Source of the DNA: JAJDIA01 sp031555505
Lineage (GTDB): Bacteria > Bacteroidota > Bacteroidia > Bacteroidales > Tannerellaceae
DNA: 51,281 nucleotides
NCBI GenBank assembly: GCA_031555505.1
Contig: JAVBUH010000040.1
Span: forward strand, 1-51,281
Reading direction: 5' to 3'
Positions 43,022 to 51,281 of this stretch are shown here, piece after piece (within the stretch, counting starts at the first letter, position 1; each line of letters starts with the position of its first letter). The notes under the pieces were generated by a model. It saw only the letters and a program-made list of their open reading frames with translations, made no database searches and was not told the origin of the DNA. The translations under genes and the position numbers were made by a program.

Positions 43022-44419
43022 CTAGCTCTTAAGCAAACTCTCGATTTCTTCTACGGAAGAACGCACCGCCTTACTTGTTTCAATCTGATCCTTGATCGTC
43101 TTGCAGGCATACAGCACAGTTGCGTGATCTTTTCGCCCGACCATTTTACCGATGTGTGAAAACGAGCAATCAGTATATTTCTTTGATAAATACATCGTAA
43201 TCTGACGAGCCTGTACAATTTCTTGCTTCCTGGAGGTAGTTTGAATCAACGACATCTCCAAATTAAAGTACCGGCAAACTACCGACTGAATATCCTGTAT
43301 GGAGAATTGCTTTTTTTCCACACGAACCACCTGACCAATCACACGCTTTGCCAACGCCATATCGATATCTTTGTTCTTAATCACAGCATGAGCCATCAAG
43401 GAAACAAGGATACCTTCCAGATCACGTATATTCTGTGTCACATTCTCCGCAATATAATCCACCACATCATCTGGCACGCGGATACCATCGTTGTTGATCT
43501 TCTTTCTGAGTATTTTTTTACGCAATTCCAAGTCTGGACGCTTCAACTCAGCAGTCAACCCCCATTTCAGACGCGTGATTAGACGTTCTTCCATCCCCTG
43601 CAAATCAATCGGAGCTTTATCTGAAGTAAGCACCAACTGTTTCCCTAATTGATGCAGGTGATTAAATATATGAAAGAAGGTATACTGTGTTTTCTCCATA
43701 CCAGCCAACTCTTGGATATCATCCAACAGTAAGACGTCAATCCCCTGATAAAAATTCAGAAAATCGTTTGTCGTATTCCGGCGGATAGCATCTGTATACT
43801 GTACACGGAAAAGGTGTGAAGAAACATACAAAACACGTTTTTCCGGGTATCTCTCGCGGATACGTGTACCGATTGCATGGCAAAGATGCGTCTTTCCCAC
43901 GCCAGAAGGACCATATATAAACAAGGGATTATAGGTAGTCTTACCCGGATTATCCGCAACCGCTTCACCAGCTGTACGAGTCAAGATATTACTGGCTCCC
44001 TCAAAGAAATTATCAAAGTTATACTTAGGATTCAACTGCGGATCCAAATCCTGCACCATAGGCTGTGCAAAGGCTTCAGGGGCTTTATTTGCATTTTTGG
44101 GAACAATTTTCTTGACAGCCGCCGATGCATCCTCGGCGGGATAGTCTACTGTACCTCCCGTAGAACGATCCACCATCACACGGTAATTCAATGCTGCCCC
44201 CTCTCCGATGACACGGTGCAACGTTACCCGTAATATATTGACATATTTCTCCTCCAAATACTCATAAAAAAATTGACTTGGCACTTGTATTGTCAACTTA
44301 TTCCCTTCATAATTTAAAGGGACAATCGGCATAAACCAAGTATTAAAAACAGCTTCGGAGACATTGTCTTTAATAACGGTTAGGCATTGATTCCACAATA
44401 TTTGATGGTTAGCTTGCAT
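43022..44419 (-). CDS. dnaA: Chromosomal replication initiator DnaA
   Basis: This 465-residue protein has domain I (about 1-90), a linker, the AAA+ domain with Walker A GPSGVGKTH (about residue 168-176), LLLDDIQELAG as Walker B and RLKWGLTAEL near sensor regions, and the C-terminal helix-turn-helix with the DnaA signature GRKDHATVLYACKTI. Length and order are standard. Unlike in many bacteria, no dnaN or recF lies next to it, and the flanking genes are nrdJ and an MCE gene. Confidence 0.97.
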   Translation of the reverse strand: MQANHQILWNQCLTVIKDNVSEAVFNTWFMPIVPLNYEGNKLTIQVPSQFFYEYLEEKYVNILRVTLHRVIGEGAALNYRVMVDRSTGGTVDYPAEDASAAVKKIVPKNANKAPEAFAQPMVQDLDPQLNPKYNFDNFFEGASNILTRTAGEAVADNPGKTTYNPLFIYGPSGVGKTHLCHAIGTRIRERYPEKRVLYVSSHLFRVQYTDAIRRNTTNDFLNFYQGIDVLLLDDIQELAGMEKTQYTFFHIFNHLHQLGKQLVLTSDKAPIDLQGMEERLITRLKWGLTAELKRPDLELRKKILRKKINNDGIRVPDDVVDYIAENVTQNIRDLEGILVSLMAHAVIKNKDIDMALAKRVIGQVVRVEKKQFSIQDIQSVVCRYFNLEMSLIQTTSRKQEIVQARQITMYLSKKYTDCSFSHIGKMVGRKDHATVLYACKTIKDQIETSKAVRSSVEEIESLLKS

Positions 44420-44778
44420 ATCTTTTCAACTCCTTACATAACTTTTCAGGAATACAAAGTTTGGAATTAATTTCTGAAAAAAAAAACATATTTTCTCTTC
44501 AAAAAACTTGCGTTTTAATACTCCATTTAGGCTCAAGCACTTACGCACATCTGATTATCTATCAGCAACTTAGGAAGAAGCAAAGGTTCAGAACGCTTTG
44601 TTTTCGTCTCCAACAGGCCTGCTTCACTCTCCTATCATTATCCAAATTTTCACTTATGAAAAAAGGCGTATGGTTCTTAAACCTAACGCCTTATTGAAGT
44701 CTTTGAAGCTACAAATTTCCTTTCACCTAATTAGAATGATTCTAAATTAGGAAAACAAAACAGCAGATACGCACTTAC
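44420..44778. other. Gap between dnaA and MCE gene
   Basis: This 359-base A/T-rich gap contains the terminator of the MCE transcript (44659-44692) and an imperfect inverted repeat CCTAATTAGAAT/ATTCTAAATTAGG (44726-44751). A single TTATCCAAA near 44638 resembles a DnaA box, but one box is not an origin. A weak -7-like AAACTTTG (44462-44455, minus) could serve dnaA. No gene is supported. Confidence 0.6.
44659..44692 (-). terminator. Terminator downstream of MCE gene
   Basis: On the minus strand AAGGCGT (44692-44686) pairs with ACGCCTT (44669-44663), with an inner GGTT/AACC, followed by a T run. Confidence 0.75.
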
Positions 44779-45663
44779 TTAAAAAACAGAAAAATGGACA
44801 TATCTTTTGGGATTTTCACGGAGATCGAGCAGCAGTTTTGATGCATTGTCAGTAGCACTGTTCAAGTTATAGTATAGGCTTCTGTCGTTCAAAAGCAAAC
44901 CCAGGGAATTATCCGGAGAGTTCAACTTATCTGTAGTCATCTTCAGGTTAGCCAGTGTACTATTGACAGAATGAAGCGTCATGGCAAGGTCTAATTCTTT
45001 CAGATTGGCACTTACTTCGGTAAAGTTACCGGTCATCGTCTTTAGATTCTGCACAATCACAGGGACATCAGCCGACAATATCCGATTCAGTTGGCGGGTA
45101 GACACTTCCAGATTACCTGTAGTCTTTTCTATATGTTCAAAAGACTGCGACAGGGCCGGATGATTCACCAACACTTGCAGGCCGGTCATAATAGAGTCTA
45201 ACTTAGGCAACAGTGCTTCTACTCCCGGCAATAATTTTGCCTGTACTGCCCCCATCATATCATCACCCATCCGCCCTTCAATCACAGCACCGGGTTTCAT
45301 ATATTCAGAAACATACTTATTCAGTTGGATATGCAACTCGGCACCACTCAACAGTGTTTTCACAATAGTAATATAACTACCCTGATTAATCTTCATAGCA
45401 TCATCCAAACTAATTTCAACCGTAATCTTGTCTGTAGTACTATAATCGTATTGAATCGCCCGCACCAATCCCACTTTGAAGCCTTCCACATATACGGGAC
45501 TGGAGACCGTCACATCCTTTACATTATTAAATGTAACGTAATAATGGTTGGCCGGCTGAAACAGGTTAACCCCTTTCAGATAGTTTATTCCGATATACAA
45601 CAGCGCCAGGCTGACAATCGTTACCAATCCTATTTTTGCCTCTTTTGAAAAATTACTTTTCAT
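44779..45663 (-). CDS. MCE/MlaD family protein
   Basis: This 294-residue protein has an N-terminal hydrophobic segment (about residues 10-26) and one MCE domain (about 35-115, with HYYVTFNNVKDVTVSSPVYV and GFKVGLVRAI). A long helical region follows (about 150-280). Family members bind lipids in the periplasm and work with an ABC permease and ATPase (MlaE/F) to move phospholipids between membranes. Neither partner is next to it here. It lies 20 bases after the amidase gene, so both may be cotranscribed. Confidence 0.88.
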   Translation of the reverse strand: MKSNFSKEAKIGLVTIVSLALLYIGINYLKGVNLFQPANHYYVTFNNVKDVTVSSPVYVEGFKVGLVRAIQYDYSTTDKITVEISLDDAMKINQGSYITIVKTLLSGAELHIQLNKYVSEYMKPGAVIEGRMGDDMMGAVQAKLLPGVEALLPKLDSIMTGLQVLVNHPALSQSFEHIEKTTGNLEVSTRQLNRILSADVPVIVQNLKTMTGNFTEVSANLKELDLAMTLHSVNSTLANLKMTTDKLNSPDNSLGLLLNDRSLYYNLNSATDNASKLLLDLRENPKRYVHFSVF

Positions 45664-45683
45664 CTCGTCTATTTGTTTTATTT

Positions 45684-46859
45684 CTAATTCGTTACTTTCT
45701 TACCATCACGAAAGGAAATCACAAAAGCGCCTTTGAACTTTTTAGCCAATTCCTTCCGCAGCTTTTGTATTTCTTTTTCATCGGTAGTTTCGCCATACGT
45801 ATACTTATACATCCCTTTCTCTTGATAATAATGAGCTTTGTATCCTTTCAAGAAGGGCGAATTGTCTGACAGTTTTTTATCCGAAGCCAAAATCTGCACC
45901 TTATAGACTGTCTCACCCGGAGCTGCAGCAACCTTCTGTGTAGATTGCTTTGCTGTAGAGGCAGATCTTACACTACCTGAAGAAGCACGGGCAGTTGTTT
46001 GCGCCGCCGGTTTTTCTTCTGCCAGAAGATCATCATCAGATACATTCGGTACAATTGCAGCCGGCAAATCAGTCAGTATACCTTGCTTCCGGTCGTACTC
46101 ACGCTTGTATTTCAGAAAGGCGTTATAAAGCGATTCCGCCAGTTGCTTTTGGCCGGATTGCGAGTTCATGTAGCGCACTTCCTCCACATGGGTCATATAG
46201 CCAAGTTCAACCAACACACTCGGCATGCTGGTTTTTGTCAACACCAAAAATCCAGCTTGTCGCACACCACGGTCGGTCCGTTTAGATGTTGCAAAGGCTT
46301 TCTGTATTTCTGATGCGAGACCGATACTTTGTTCCATATGCTTGTTCTGCATAAACTCAAAGATGATATACGATTCCGATGAATTCGGGTCAAATCCTTC
46401 GTACTTTTGCAAATAGTTATCTTCCAGCAGAATAGCCGCATTTTCGCGTTTAGCCACCTCCAGGTTCTCGTCGCTCCTGGCTAACCCCAGCGTATAGGTT
46501 TCCGTCCCTTTGATCGCTGATTTACCCCGAATGGCATTCGCATGGATAGACATAAACAAATCAGCTTTCTGCCGGTTGGCGATGTTTGCACGTTCATCCA
46601 GCTCGACAAAGACATCTGTACTGCGCGTATATACCACCCGCACATCATTAAAATTATCCGTAAGCATACGGCCCAATTTAAGGGCGACAGAAAGGTTGAT
46701 ATCCTTTTCATTCACACCACTACCTCGCGCTCCGGGATCTTTCCCGCCATGCCCGGCATCAATAACGATGGTAAAGACCCGGTCCTTAGCCTGGAGGCCA
46801 GGAAGGAAAAACACCCCAACAATGATCAGACTGATATAGTGAAAATACTTCTTGCCCAC
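45684..46859 (-). CDS. N-acetylmuramoyl-L-alanine amidase with SPOR-like C-terminal domain
   Basis: The 391-residue product cleaves the MurNAc-L-Ala bond in peptidoglycan. It has a signal peptide (from MGKKYFHYISLI) and an Amidase_3 catalytic domain with IDAGHGGKDPGA, IHANA and VLVELGYMTH supplying zinc ligands and the catalytic Glu. A Ser/Ala/Thr-rich linker (about residues 285-315) leads to a C-terminal SPOR-like domain (YKVQILASDKKL) that may target septal peptidoglycan. I chose the GTG at 46859: the longer frame would begin with TTG inside the -7 box at 46884-46891. Confidence 0.88.
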   Translation of the reverse strand: MGKKYFHYISLIIVGVFFLPGLQAKDRVFTIVIDAGHGGKDPGARGSGVNEKDINLSVALKLGRMLTDNFNDVRVVYTRSTDVFVELDERANIANRQKADLFMSIHANAIRGKSAIKGTETYTLGLARSDENLEVAKRENAAILLEDNYLQKYEGFDPNSSESYIIFEFMQNKHMEQSIGLASEIQKAFATSKRTDRGVRQAGFLVLTKTSMPSVLVELGYMTHVEEVRYMNSQSGQKQLAESLYNAFLKYKREYDRKQGILTDLPAAIVPNVSDDDLLAEEKPAAQTTARASSGSVRSASTAKQSTQKVAAAPGETVYKVQILASDKKLSDNSPFLKGYKAHYYQEKGMYKYTYGETTDEKEIQKLRKELAKKFKGAFVISFRDGKKVTN

Positions 46860-46883
46860 GACAAAATCTTTGTATATTCTGGG

Positions 46884-46891
46884 CAAATGTA
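46884..46891 (-). promoter_or_regulatory. -7 box of amidase-MCE unit
   Basis: TACATTTG on the minus strand matches TAnnTTTG, 24 bases before the GTG at 46859. It overlaps the first codon of the longest open frame, which argues against that start. Confidence 0.55.
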
Positions 46892-46935
46892 CTATTTTTT
46901 ACGGATTAATCGGTGTGTTTCAATAAATAAGGGAA

Positions 46936-46972
46936 CAAAAAAAGAGGACCCCCATTCAGGATTGTCCTCTTT
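46936..46972 (-). terminator. Terminator of rpsF-rpsR-rplI operon
   Basis: AAAGAGGAC (46941-46949) pairs with GTCCTCTTT (46964-46972); on the minus strand a T run follows. Confidence 0.85.
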
Positions 46973-46996
46973 ATGATGCATAAGTAGAATCTTTGC

Positions 46997-47440
46997 TTAT
47001 TCCGAAACCACTTCGAATGGGATCTCTACAGAGACTTCCTTGTGAAGTTTCAGCAACGCCTTATAGCTACCGGCCTCTTTTACAGTTTCTTTAATATAGA
47101 TGATCTTACGGTCAATCTCGTAACCTTGTTTTTCCAACGCTTCAGCCACCTGGATGTTACCTACTGAACCGAAGATGGTTCCGGTAGAACTGGTCTTGGC
47201 ACCAATAGTCAGCGTTACACCTTCCATTTTAGCTGCCAATGCCTGAGCATCTTCTTTGATCTTGGCCAGTTTGTGAGCACGCTGTCTCAGGTTTTCTGCC
47301 AATACTTTCTTGGCCGATTCCGAAGCGATAACTGCCTTGCCCTGGGGGATTAGAAAGTTACGTCCGTAACCATTTTTCACTGTTACGATATCGTCTTTGT
47401 AGCCTAAGTTTACTACATCTTCTTTCAAAATAACTTGCAT
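46997..47440 (-). CDS. rplI: 50S ribosomal protein L9
   Basis: This 147-residue protein has the N-terminal L9 fold with MQVILKEDVVNLGYKDDIVTVKNGYGRNFL (first 30 residues; signature GYGRNFLIPQGKA), then the long connecting helix and the C-terminal domain (EVSVEIPFEV). It is last in the rpsF-rpsR-rplI operon, 22 bases after rpsR. Confidence 0.97.
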   Translation of the reverse strand: MQVILKEDVVNLGYKDDIVTVKNGYGRNFLIPQGKAVIASESAKKVLAENLRQRAHKLAKIKEDAQALAAKMEGVTLTIGAKTSSTGTIFGSVGNIQVAEALEKQGYEIDRKIIYIKETVKEAGSYKALLKLHKEVSVEIPFEVVSE

Positions 47441-47462
47441 ATTCTGTCTCCTCTCTTCTTTA

Positions 47463-47732
47463 TTATTTCATTAAATCGGTTACAAAAGGAAGCAAAGCCA
47501 AATGACGGGCTCTCTTCACTGCCTGCGCAATACGACGCTGAAACTTCAGTGAAGTACCAGTGATACGACGGGGAAGGATCTTACCCTGTTCGTTCAGAAA
47601 CTTCTTCAAGAATTCGGGATCTTTGTAATCGATATACTTAATACCGTTCTTTTTAAAACGGCAATATTTCTTCTTCTTTACGTCTACCGAAGGCGGGGTC
47701 AGATATCTGATTTCTGATTGAGTTGCTGCCAT
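47463..47732 (-). CDS. rpsR: 30S ribosomal protein S18
   Basis: This 89-residue protein shows the S18 core: YKDPEFLKKFLNEQGKILPR, followed by RITGTSLKFQRRIAQAVKRAR and LALLPFV. N-terminal KKKYCRFKKN is basic as expected. It begins 3 bases after rpsF. Confidence 0.97.
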   Translation of the reverse strand: MAATQSEIRYLTPPSVDVKKKKYCRFKKNGIKYIDYKDPEFLKKFLNEQGKILPRRITGTSLKFQRRIAQAVKRARHLALLPFVTDLMK

Positions 47733-47735
47733 GAT

Positions 47736-48089
47736 TTAGTTCTCCTTTACTGTTTCTTTAGATGATTTCAAGTTTCTTCTCTTCGCTGCGTATTCGGCTG
47801 CATACTTATCCTGACGGAAAGTAAGGAAACGGATCACGCGTTCGTCACGACGGAACTGGACTTCCAGTTTAGCGATCACTTCAGGATTTGACTTAAACTC
47901 AACCAACTGGTAAAAACCGGTTGTTTTCTTGTCGATTGGATATGCCAACTTGCGCAGGCCCCAGCTTTCTTCATTCACGATCTCAGCTCCTTCATTCTTT
48001 AGGATCGTCGTGAACTTTTCTACCGCTTCCTTCATCTGAGCATCAGACAAAACGGGAGTTAAAATGAAAACGGTTTCATAATTGTTCAT
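47736..48089 (-). CDS. rpsF: 30S ribosomal protein S6
   Basis: This 117-residue S6 protein begins MNNYETVFILTPVLSDAQM and has WGLRKLAYPIDKKTTGFYQL and RRDERVIRFLTFR, all family features. The start at 48089 was selected because S6 begins with this strand, and the longer frame would run through the promoter at 48129-48160. No ssb/priB lies between rpsF and rpsR, as is usual in this phylum. Confidence 0.96.
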   Translation of the reverse strand: MNNYETVFILTPVLSDAQMKEAVEKFTTILKNEGAEIVNEESWGLRKLAYPIDKKTTGFYQLVEFKSNPEVIAKLEVQFRRDERVIRFLTFRQDKYAAEYAAKRRNLKSSKETVKEN

Positions 48090-48128
48090 AAACGCTGTTT
48101 TGTTTTTATTGTTAATAAAATTGCGGTG

Positions 48129-48160
48129 CAAAGGTAAGGATATTACATTCAAAACACAAC
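48129..48160 (-). promoter_or_regulatory. Promoter of rpsF-rpsR-rplI
   Basis: On the minus strand GTTG (48160-48157), a 20-base gap and TACCTTTG (48136-48129) match the Bacteroidota -33/-7 consensus. Confidence 0.7.
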
Positions 48161-48261
48161 TTTTATCGCCGCAATTTTTCCTCACCTTATTTCTTTTATT
48201 GTAAGCACCCTCATCGGTATCATATCAACATGCTAATCTGTTTGTGCAGGGTGATGAAAAT

Positions 48262-48290
48262 AATAAAAGGCACACTTACAGTATGCCCCT
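48262..48290 (-). terminator. Terminator of eno
   Basis: On the minus strand GGCATACT (48287-48280) pairs with AGTGTGCC (48276-48269) around a 3-base loop, with one G-T pair, followed by TTTTATTATTTT. Confidence 0.75.
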
Positions 48291-48337
48291 TATGATGTCC
48301 GGTCGTCAATCGCCCAGTCCGCTAATTGTCTACAAGC

Positions 48338-49618
48338 TTATTTCACTGCCTTATATCCATAGATAGCCAATGTTCCGAGATCTTCTTCAATCCGAAGCAA
48401 CTGGTTATATTTAGCCATACGGTCGGAACGGCTCAGTGAGCCGGTTTTGATCTGGCCCGAGTTGGTAGCCACAGCGATATCGGCAATGGTGCTATCTTCT
48501 GTCTCTCCCGAGCGATGCGAGGTAACCGACGTATAACCGTTGCGGTGTGCCATCTCTATCGCATCAAGCGTTTCTGTCAGCGTACCGATCTGGTTGACCT
48601 TGATCAGGATCGAGTTGGCGCACTTCTTAACGATACCTTTACACAAAAACTCCACGTTTGTCACAAACAGGTCGTCTCCTACCAACTGGCATTTATCACC
48701 TAAAGCGGCGGTCAACTGCTGCCAGCCGTCCCAGTCGTTTTCACTCATGCCGTCTTCGATAGAATCAATAGGAAATTTCTTCACCAGTTCGGCCAGGTAA
48801 GCCACTTGTTCGGTCGCATTTCGCTTAGCACCTTTCGCACCTTCAAACTTCGTATAATCGTAAGTCCCTTTATTATAAAATTCAGAAGCAGCACAGTCCA
48901 TAGCAATAGTCACGTCTTTACCCGGTTTATATCCGGCGGCCTTGATAGCAGCCATGATGGAGTTGAGCGCATCTTCCGTGCCATCGAGCGCCGGCGCAAA
49001 ACCACCTTCATCACCTACAGCCGTACTCAATCCGCGATCGTGTAACACTTTCTTCAGTGCATGAAACACTTCAGCTCCCATGCGCAAAGCTTCACGAAAA
49101 CTGCCGGCACCCACCGGACGAATCATAAATTCCTGGAAAGCGATCGGAGCATCCGAGTGTGATCCGCCGTTAATGATATTCATCATCGGAACAGGCATCA
49201 CATAGGCATTTGTCCCACCGATATAGCGATACAAGGGAAGATCCAGGTAGCTGGCAGCTGCCTTTGCAACAGCCAGCGACACACCAAGCAGGGCATTAGC
49301 TCCAAGTTTTGACTTGGTCTTGGTACCATCGAGAGCAATAAGTTTATGGTCGATCTCACGCTGATTCAGAGCATTCATGCCAATCACAGCCGGAGCAATG
49401 AATTTATTCACATTTTCTACAGCATTCAGCACGCCCTTACCACCGTAACGTTTCTTATCTCCATCGCGTAATTCAATGGCTTCATTCTCACCTGTAGAAG
49501 CGCCGGAGGGCACAGCTGCACGACCCAAAGCGCCCGATTCTAAAAGTACATCCACTTCTACTGTTGGATTCCCGCGCGAATCCAGAATCTCTCTCCCTAT
49601 AACTTTAACTATTTGCAT
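48338..49618 (-). CDS. eno: Enolase
   Basis: This 426-residue enzyme converts 2-phosphoglycerate to phosphoenolpyruvate. The family signatures are EILDSRGNPTVEVDV near the start, the SGASTGENEA loop, FQEFMIRPVGA, then VGDDLFVTN and LIKVNQIGTLTET holding metal and catalytic residues, and SHRSGETEDSTIADIAVA. Length is standard. It stands alone between the terminators of rplQ and eno; its promoter is not obvious. Confidence 0.97.
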   Translation of the reverse strand: MQIVKVIGREILDSRGNPTVEVDVLLESGALGRAAVPSGASTGENEAIELRDGDKKRYGGKGVLNAVENVNKFIAPAVIGMNALNQREIDHKLIALDGTKTKSKLGANALLGVSLAVAKAAASYLDLPLYRYIGGTNAYVMPVPMMNIINGGSHSDAPIAFQEFMIRPVGAGSFREALRMGAEVFHALKKVLHDRGLSTAVGDEGGFAPALDGTEDALNSIMAAIKAAGYKPGKDVTIAMDCAASEFYNKGTYDYTKFEGAKGAKRNATEQVAYLAELVKKFPIDSIEDGMSENDWDGWQQLTAALGDKCQLVGDDLFVTNVEFLCKGIVKKCANSILIKVNQIGTLTETLDAIEMAHRNGYTSVTSHRSGETEDSTIADIAVATNSGQIKTGSLSRSDRMAKYNQLLRIEEDLGTLAIYGYKAVK

Positions 49619-49704
49619 ATTGGTTACTGATTTTGTTTATACCATAATATATAACAGCCGGTAGCAGGCGAATGTTCCCATATCTTCATGAATTCAGCCA
49701 CAAA

Positions 49705-49735
49705 AAACAAAAGACGCCCTTTTAAGGCGCCTTTT
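49705..49735 (-). terminator. Terminator of rpoA-rplQ transcript
   Basis: AAAAGACGCC (49709-49718) pairs with GGCGCCTTTT (49726-49735) with one G-T pair; on the minus strand a T-rich tail follows. Confidence 0.85.
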
Positions 49736-49761
49736 GATATACTGTGTAAAATAATCCGGGA

Positions 49762-50247
49762 TTATTCAGCAGCTTTTTCTTCTGTTGCTTCTGCAGCAGG
49801 AGCTTCAACAGTGTGAGCGGCTTCGGTAGCTTTCTTGCGTGAGCGTCTGGTTGCTTTTGCTTTCTTAGCTGTTTCCTTTGCCATGTTTTCGTTATAATCC
49901 ACCAATTCAATGAAGCACATAGCGGCATTATCACCCAAACGGTTACCCGTCTTGATAATACGGGTGTAACCACCCGGGCGATCGCCGATCTTTTGAGCTA
50001 CTTCATTAAACAGTTCCGTCACAACATGCTTGTCCTTCAGGTTGCTGAATACAACACGTCTTGAGTGTGTAGTATCCTCTTTGCACTTCGAAATAAGCGG
50101 TTCCACATATACACGAAGGGCTTTGGCTTTCGCTGTAGTGGTAAAGATTCTCTTATGCTTAATCAGAGAACAGGCCATATTCGAAAGCATCGCCGCACGG
50201 TGTGAGTGGGTACGACCCAAATGGTTGAATTTCTTATTATGTCTCAT
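49762..50247 (-). CDS. rplQ: 50S ribosomal protein L17
   Basis: This 161-residue protein begins MRHNKKFNHLGRTHSHRAAM, has LIKHKRIFTTTAKAKALR and ends its core at AAMCFIELVDYN. The C-terminus, from about residue 125, is a lysine- and alanine-rich extension, longer than in E. coli (127 residues) but usual in Bacteroidota. It follows rpoA by 7 bases. Confidence 0.96.
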   Translation of the reverse strand: MRHNKKFNHLGRTHSHRAAMLSNMACSLIKHKRIFTTTAKAKALRVYVEPLISKCKEDTTHSRRVVFSNLKDKHVVTELFNEVAQKIGDRPGGYTRIIKTGNRLGDNAAMCFIELVDYNENMAKETAKKAKATRRSRKKATEAAHTVEAPAAEATEEKAAE

Positions 50248-50254
50248 CGTTCAG

Positions 50255-51247
50255 TTACTCTTTATCTAATTTATACTTCGTGATATCCATACCGAATGAA
50301 AGATTCAGGCTGTCCAGCAATTCATCAAGTTCGGTCAATGATTTCTTTCCGAAATTACGGAACTTCAACAGATCGTTCTTATTAAATTTAACCAGTTCAC
50401 CCAGTGTTTCCACATCGGCTGCTTTGAGGCAGTTCAGGGCACGAACGGAAAGATCCATTTCGGCCAATTTGCTCTTCAGCAGTTGACGCATGTGAAGTAC
50501 TTCCTCATCAAATTCTTCATTGCCTTCCGTATCCACCGTTTCCATTGCAATCTTCTCGTCTGAGAACAACATGAAGTGATGAATAAGAATCTTAGCTGCT
50601 TCTTTCAATGCTTCCTTCGGATGAATCGATCCATCGGTAACAATCTCAATGATCAGCTTTTCGTAGTCGGTCTTCTGTTCTACACGGAAGTTCTCTACCG
50701 CATATTTCACATTCCGGATCGGAGTGAAAATAGAATCGATTGCGATCACTTGGGTATCTGCATTCGGGTCTCTGTTCTCATCAGCCGGAATATATCCGCG
50801 ACCTTTATCAATGGTTAATTCGATATGGAAACTTGCACTCGGGTTGATACGGCAAATATGCTGATCCGGATTCAATACTTCAAATCCTGTCAGCTGTTTA
50901 CCAATATCACCGGCTTTGAACACTTCCGAACCCGAAACAGTAATACTTACTTTTTCATTCTCAATATCGTCTACTACATGCTTCAATCTTACTTGTTTCA
51001 GATTAAGAATGATGTTTTGCACATCCTCAATCACGCCGGGGATTGTACCAAATTCATGGTCCACGCCGTCGATTTTAATGGATGTAATAGCAAAACCTTC
51101 AAGAGACGATAAGAGAATACGACGTAAAGCATTACCTACAGTAATACCATAGCCGGGTTCTAACGGACGAAATTCGAACTTCCCAAAGAAGTTGTCCGCT
51201 TCCAACATCAATACTTTATCGGGTTTTTGAAATGCTAATATCGCCAT
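50255..51247 (-). CDS. rpoA: RNA polymerase alpha subunit
   Basis: This 330-residue protein carries the N-terminal dimerisation domain with FEFRPLEPGYGITVGNALRR and LLSSLEGFAI, and the C-terminal domain (from about residue 250) with LNCLKAADVETLGELVKF and FGKKSLTELDELL, which binds UP elements and regulators. The start at 51247 (MAILAFQKPD) is the form seen across Bacteroidota; an in-frame ATG three codons earlier is the alternative. Upstream genes of the ribosomal cluster lie outside the window. Confidence 0.96.
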   Translation of the reverse strand: MAILAFQKPDKVLMLEADNFFGKFEFRPLEPGYGITVGNALRRILLSSLEGFAITSIKIDGVDHEFGTIPGVIEDVQNIILNLKQVRLKHVVDDIENEKVSITVSGSEVFKAGDIGKQLTGFEVLNPDQHICRINPSASFHIELTIDKGRGYIPADENRDPNADTQVIAIDSIFTPIRNVKYAVENFRVEQKTDYEKLIIEIVTDGSIHPKEALKEAAKILIHHFMLFSDEKIAMETVDTEGNEEFDEEVLHMRQLLKSKLAEMDLSVRALNCLKAADVETLGELVKFNKNDLLKFRNFGKKSLTELDELLDSLNLSFGMDITKYKLDKE

Positions 51248-51281
51248 GGAAATCAATTATTATTTAGAATACAATTCTACA

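Noticed and set aside
44420..44778. Replication origin next to dnaA
   Set aside because: Only one near-match to a DnaA box (TTATCCAAA near 44638) and no box cluster or unwinding repeats; dnaA is not reliably at the origin in this phylum.

Overview
The window is ordinary chromosome from a member of the Bacteroidota, most likely order Bacteroidales and possibly Parabacteroides or Tannerellaceae (genus is inference). The evidence is the promoter grammar (TAnnTTTG -7 boxes, several with a GTTG -33 box 20 bases upstream), the lack of Shine-Dalgarno use, and family markers: an M64 peptidase, a TonB receptor, a GH77 enzyme with N-terminal starch-binding domains, a B12-dependent ribonucleotide reductase, a group-B-like [FeFe]-hydrogenase and the hpt-adk-obgE block.

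Layout. 1-552: non-coding, with a candidate structured RNA. 553-5354 (+): aminopeptidase P, gamma carbonic anhydrase, a beta-lactamase-fold hydrolase and a secreted CBM9-like protein whose C-terminal repeat has been cut off by a frameshift. 5379-10740 (-): a tightly coupled operon of an NAD(P)HX repair enzyme and the late cobalamin steps (cbiB, cobU, cobT, cobS, cobC). 10741-12112: a repeat-rich gap with a 383-bp fold-back element and one copy of a dispersed structured element. 12113-16004 (+): hpt, adk, obgE, pgeF and a B3/B4 protein. 16121-18739 (+): a small winged-helix protein, a coiled-coil protein, zapA and rny. 18873-21043 (+): an amino-sugar kinase fused to a RapZ-C domain, plus a MurU-like nucleotidyltransferase. 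21116-26906 (-): guaB, a TonB receptor, a small acidic lipoprotein and an acyl-CoA synthetase. 27017-30297 (+): mtaB, a lipid A acyltransferase and a glycosyltransferase. 30298-30638: the second copy of the dispersed element. 30639-32258 (-): an orphan hybrid-less sensor kinase. 32411-34630 (+): M64 peptidase and EamA transporter. 34632-51247 (-): marC, [FeFe]-hydrogenase, folB, malQ, nrdJ, dnaA, an MCE protein, an amidase, rplI-rpsR-rpsF, eno, rplQ and rpoA.

How it fits together. Cobalamin completed by the cob operon is the cofactor class required by NrdJ 30 kb away. The kinase/RapZ fusion and nucleotidyltransferase look like a cell-wall sugar recycling pair, with the amidase as a possible source of substrate. 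Most of the rest is core housekeeping.

The most unusual signals are non-coding. One is a nearly perfect 143-bp inverted repeat. The other is a ~240-bp element, present twice in opposite orientation, built of a 23-bp hairpin array, a conserved core and a 48-bp palindrome. No tRNA, rRNA, CRISPR array, prophage or transposase gene was seen.
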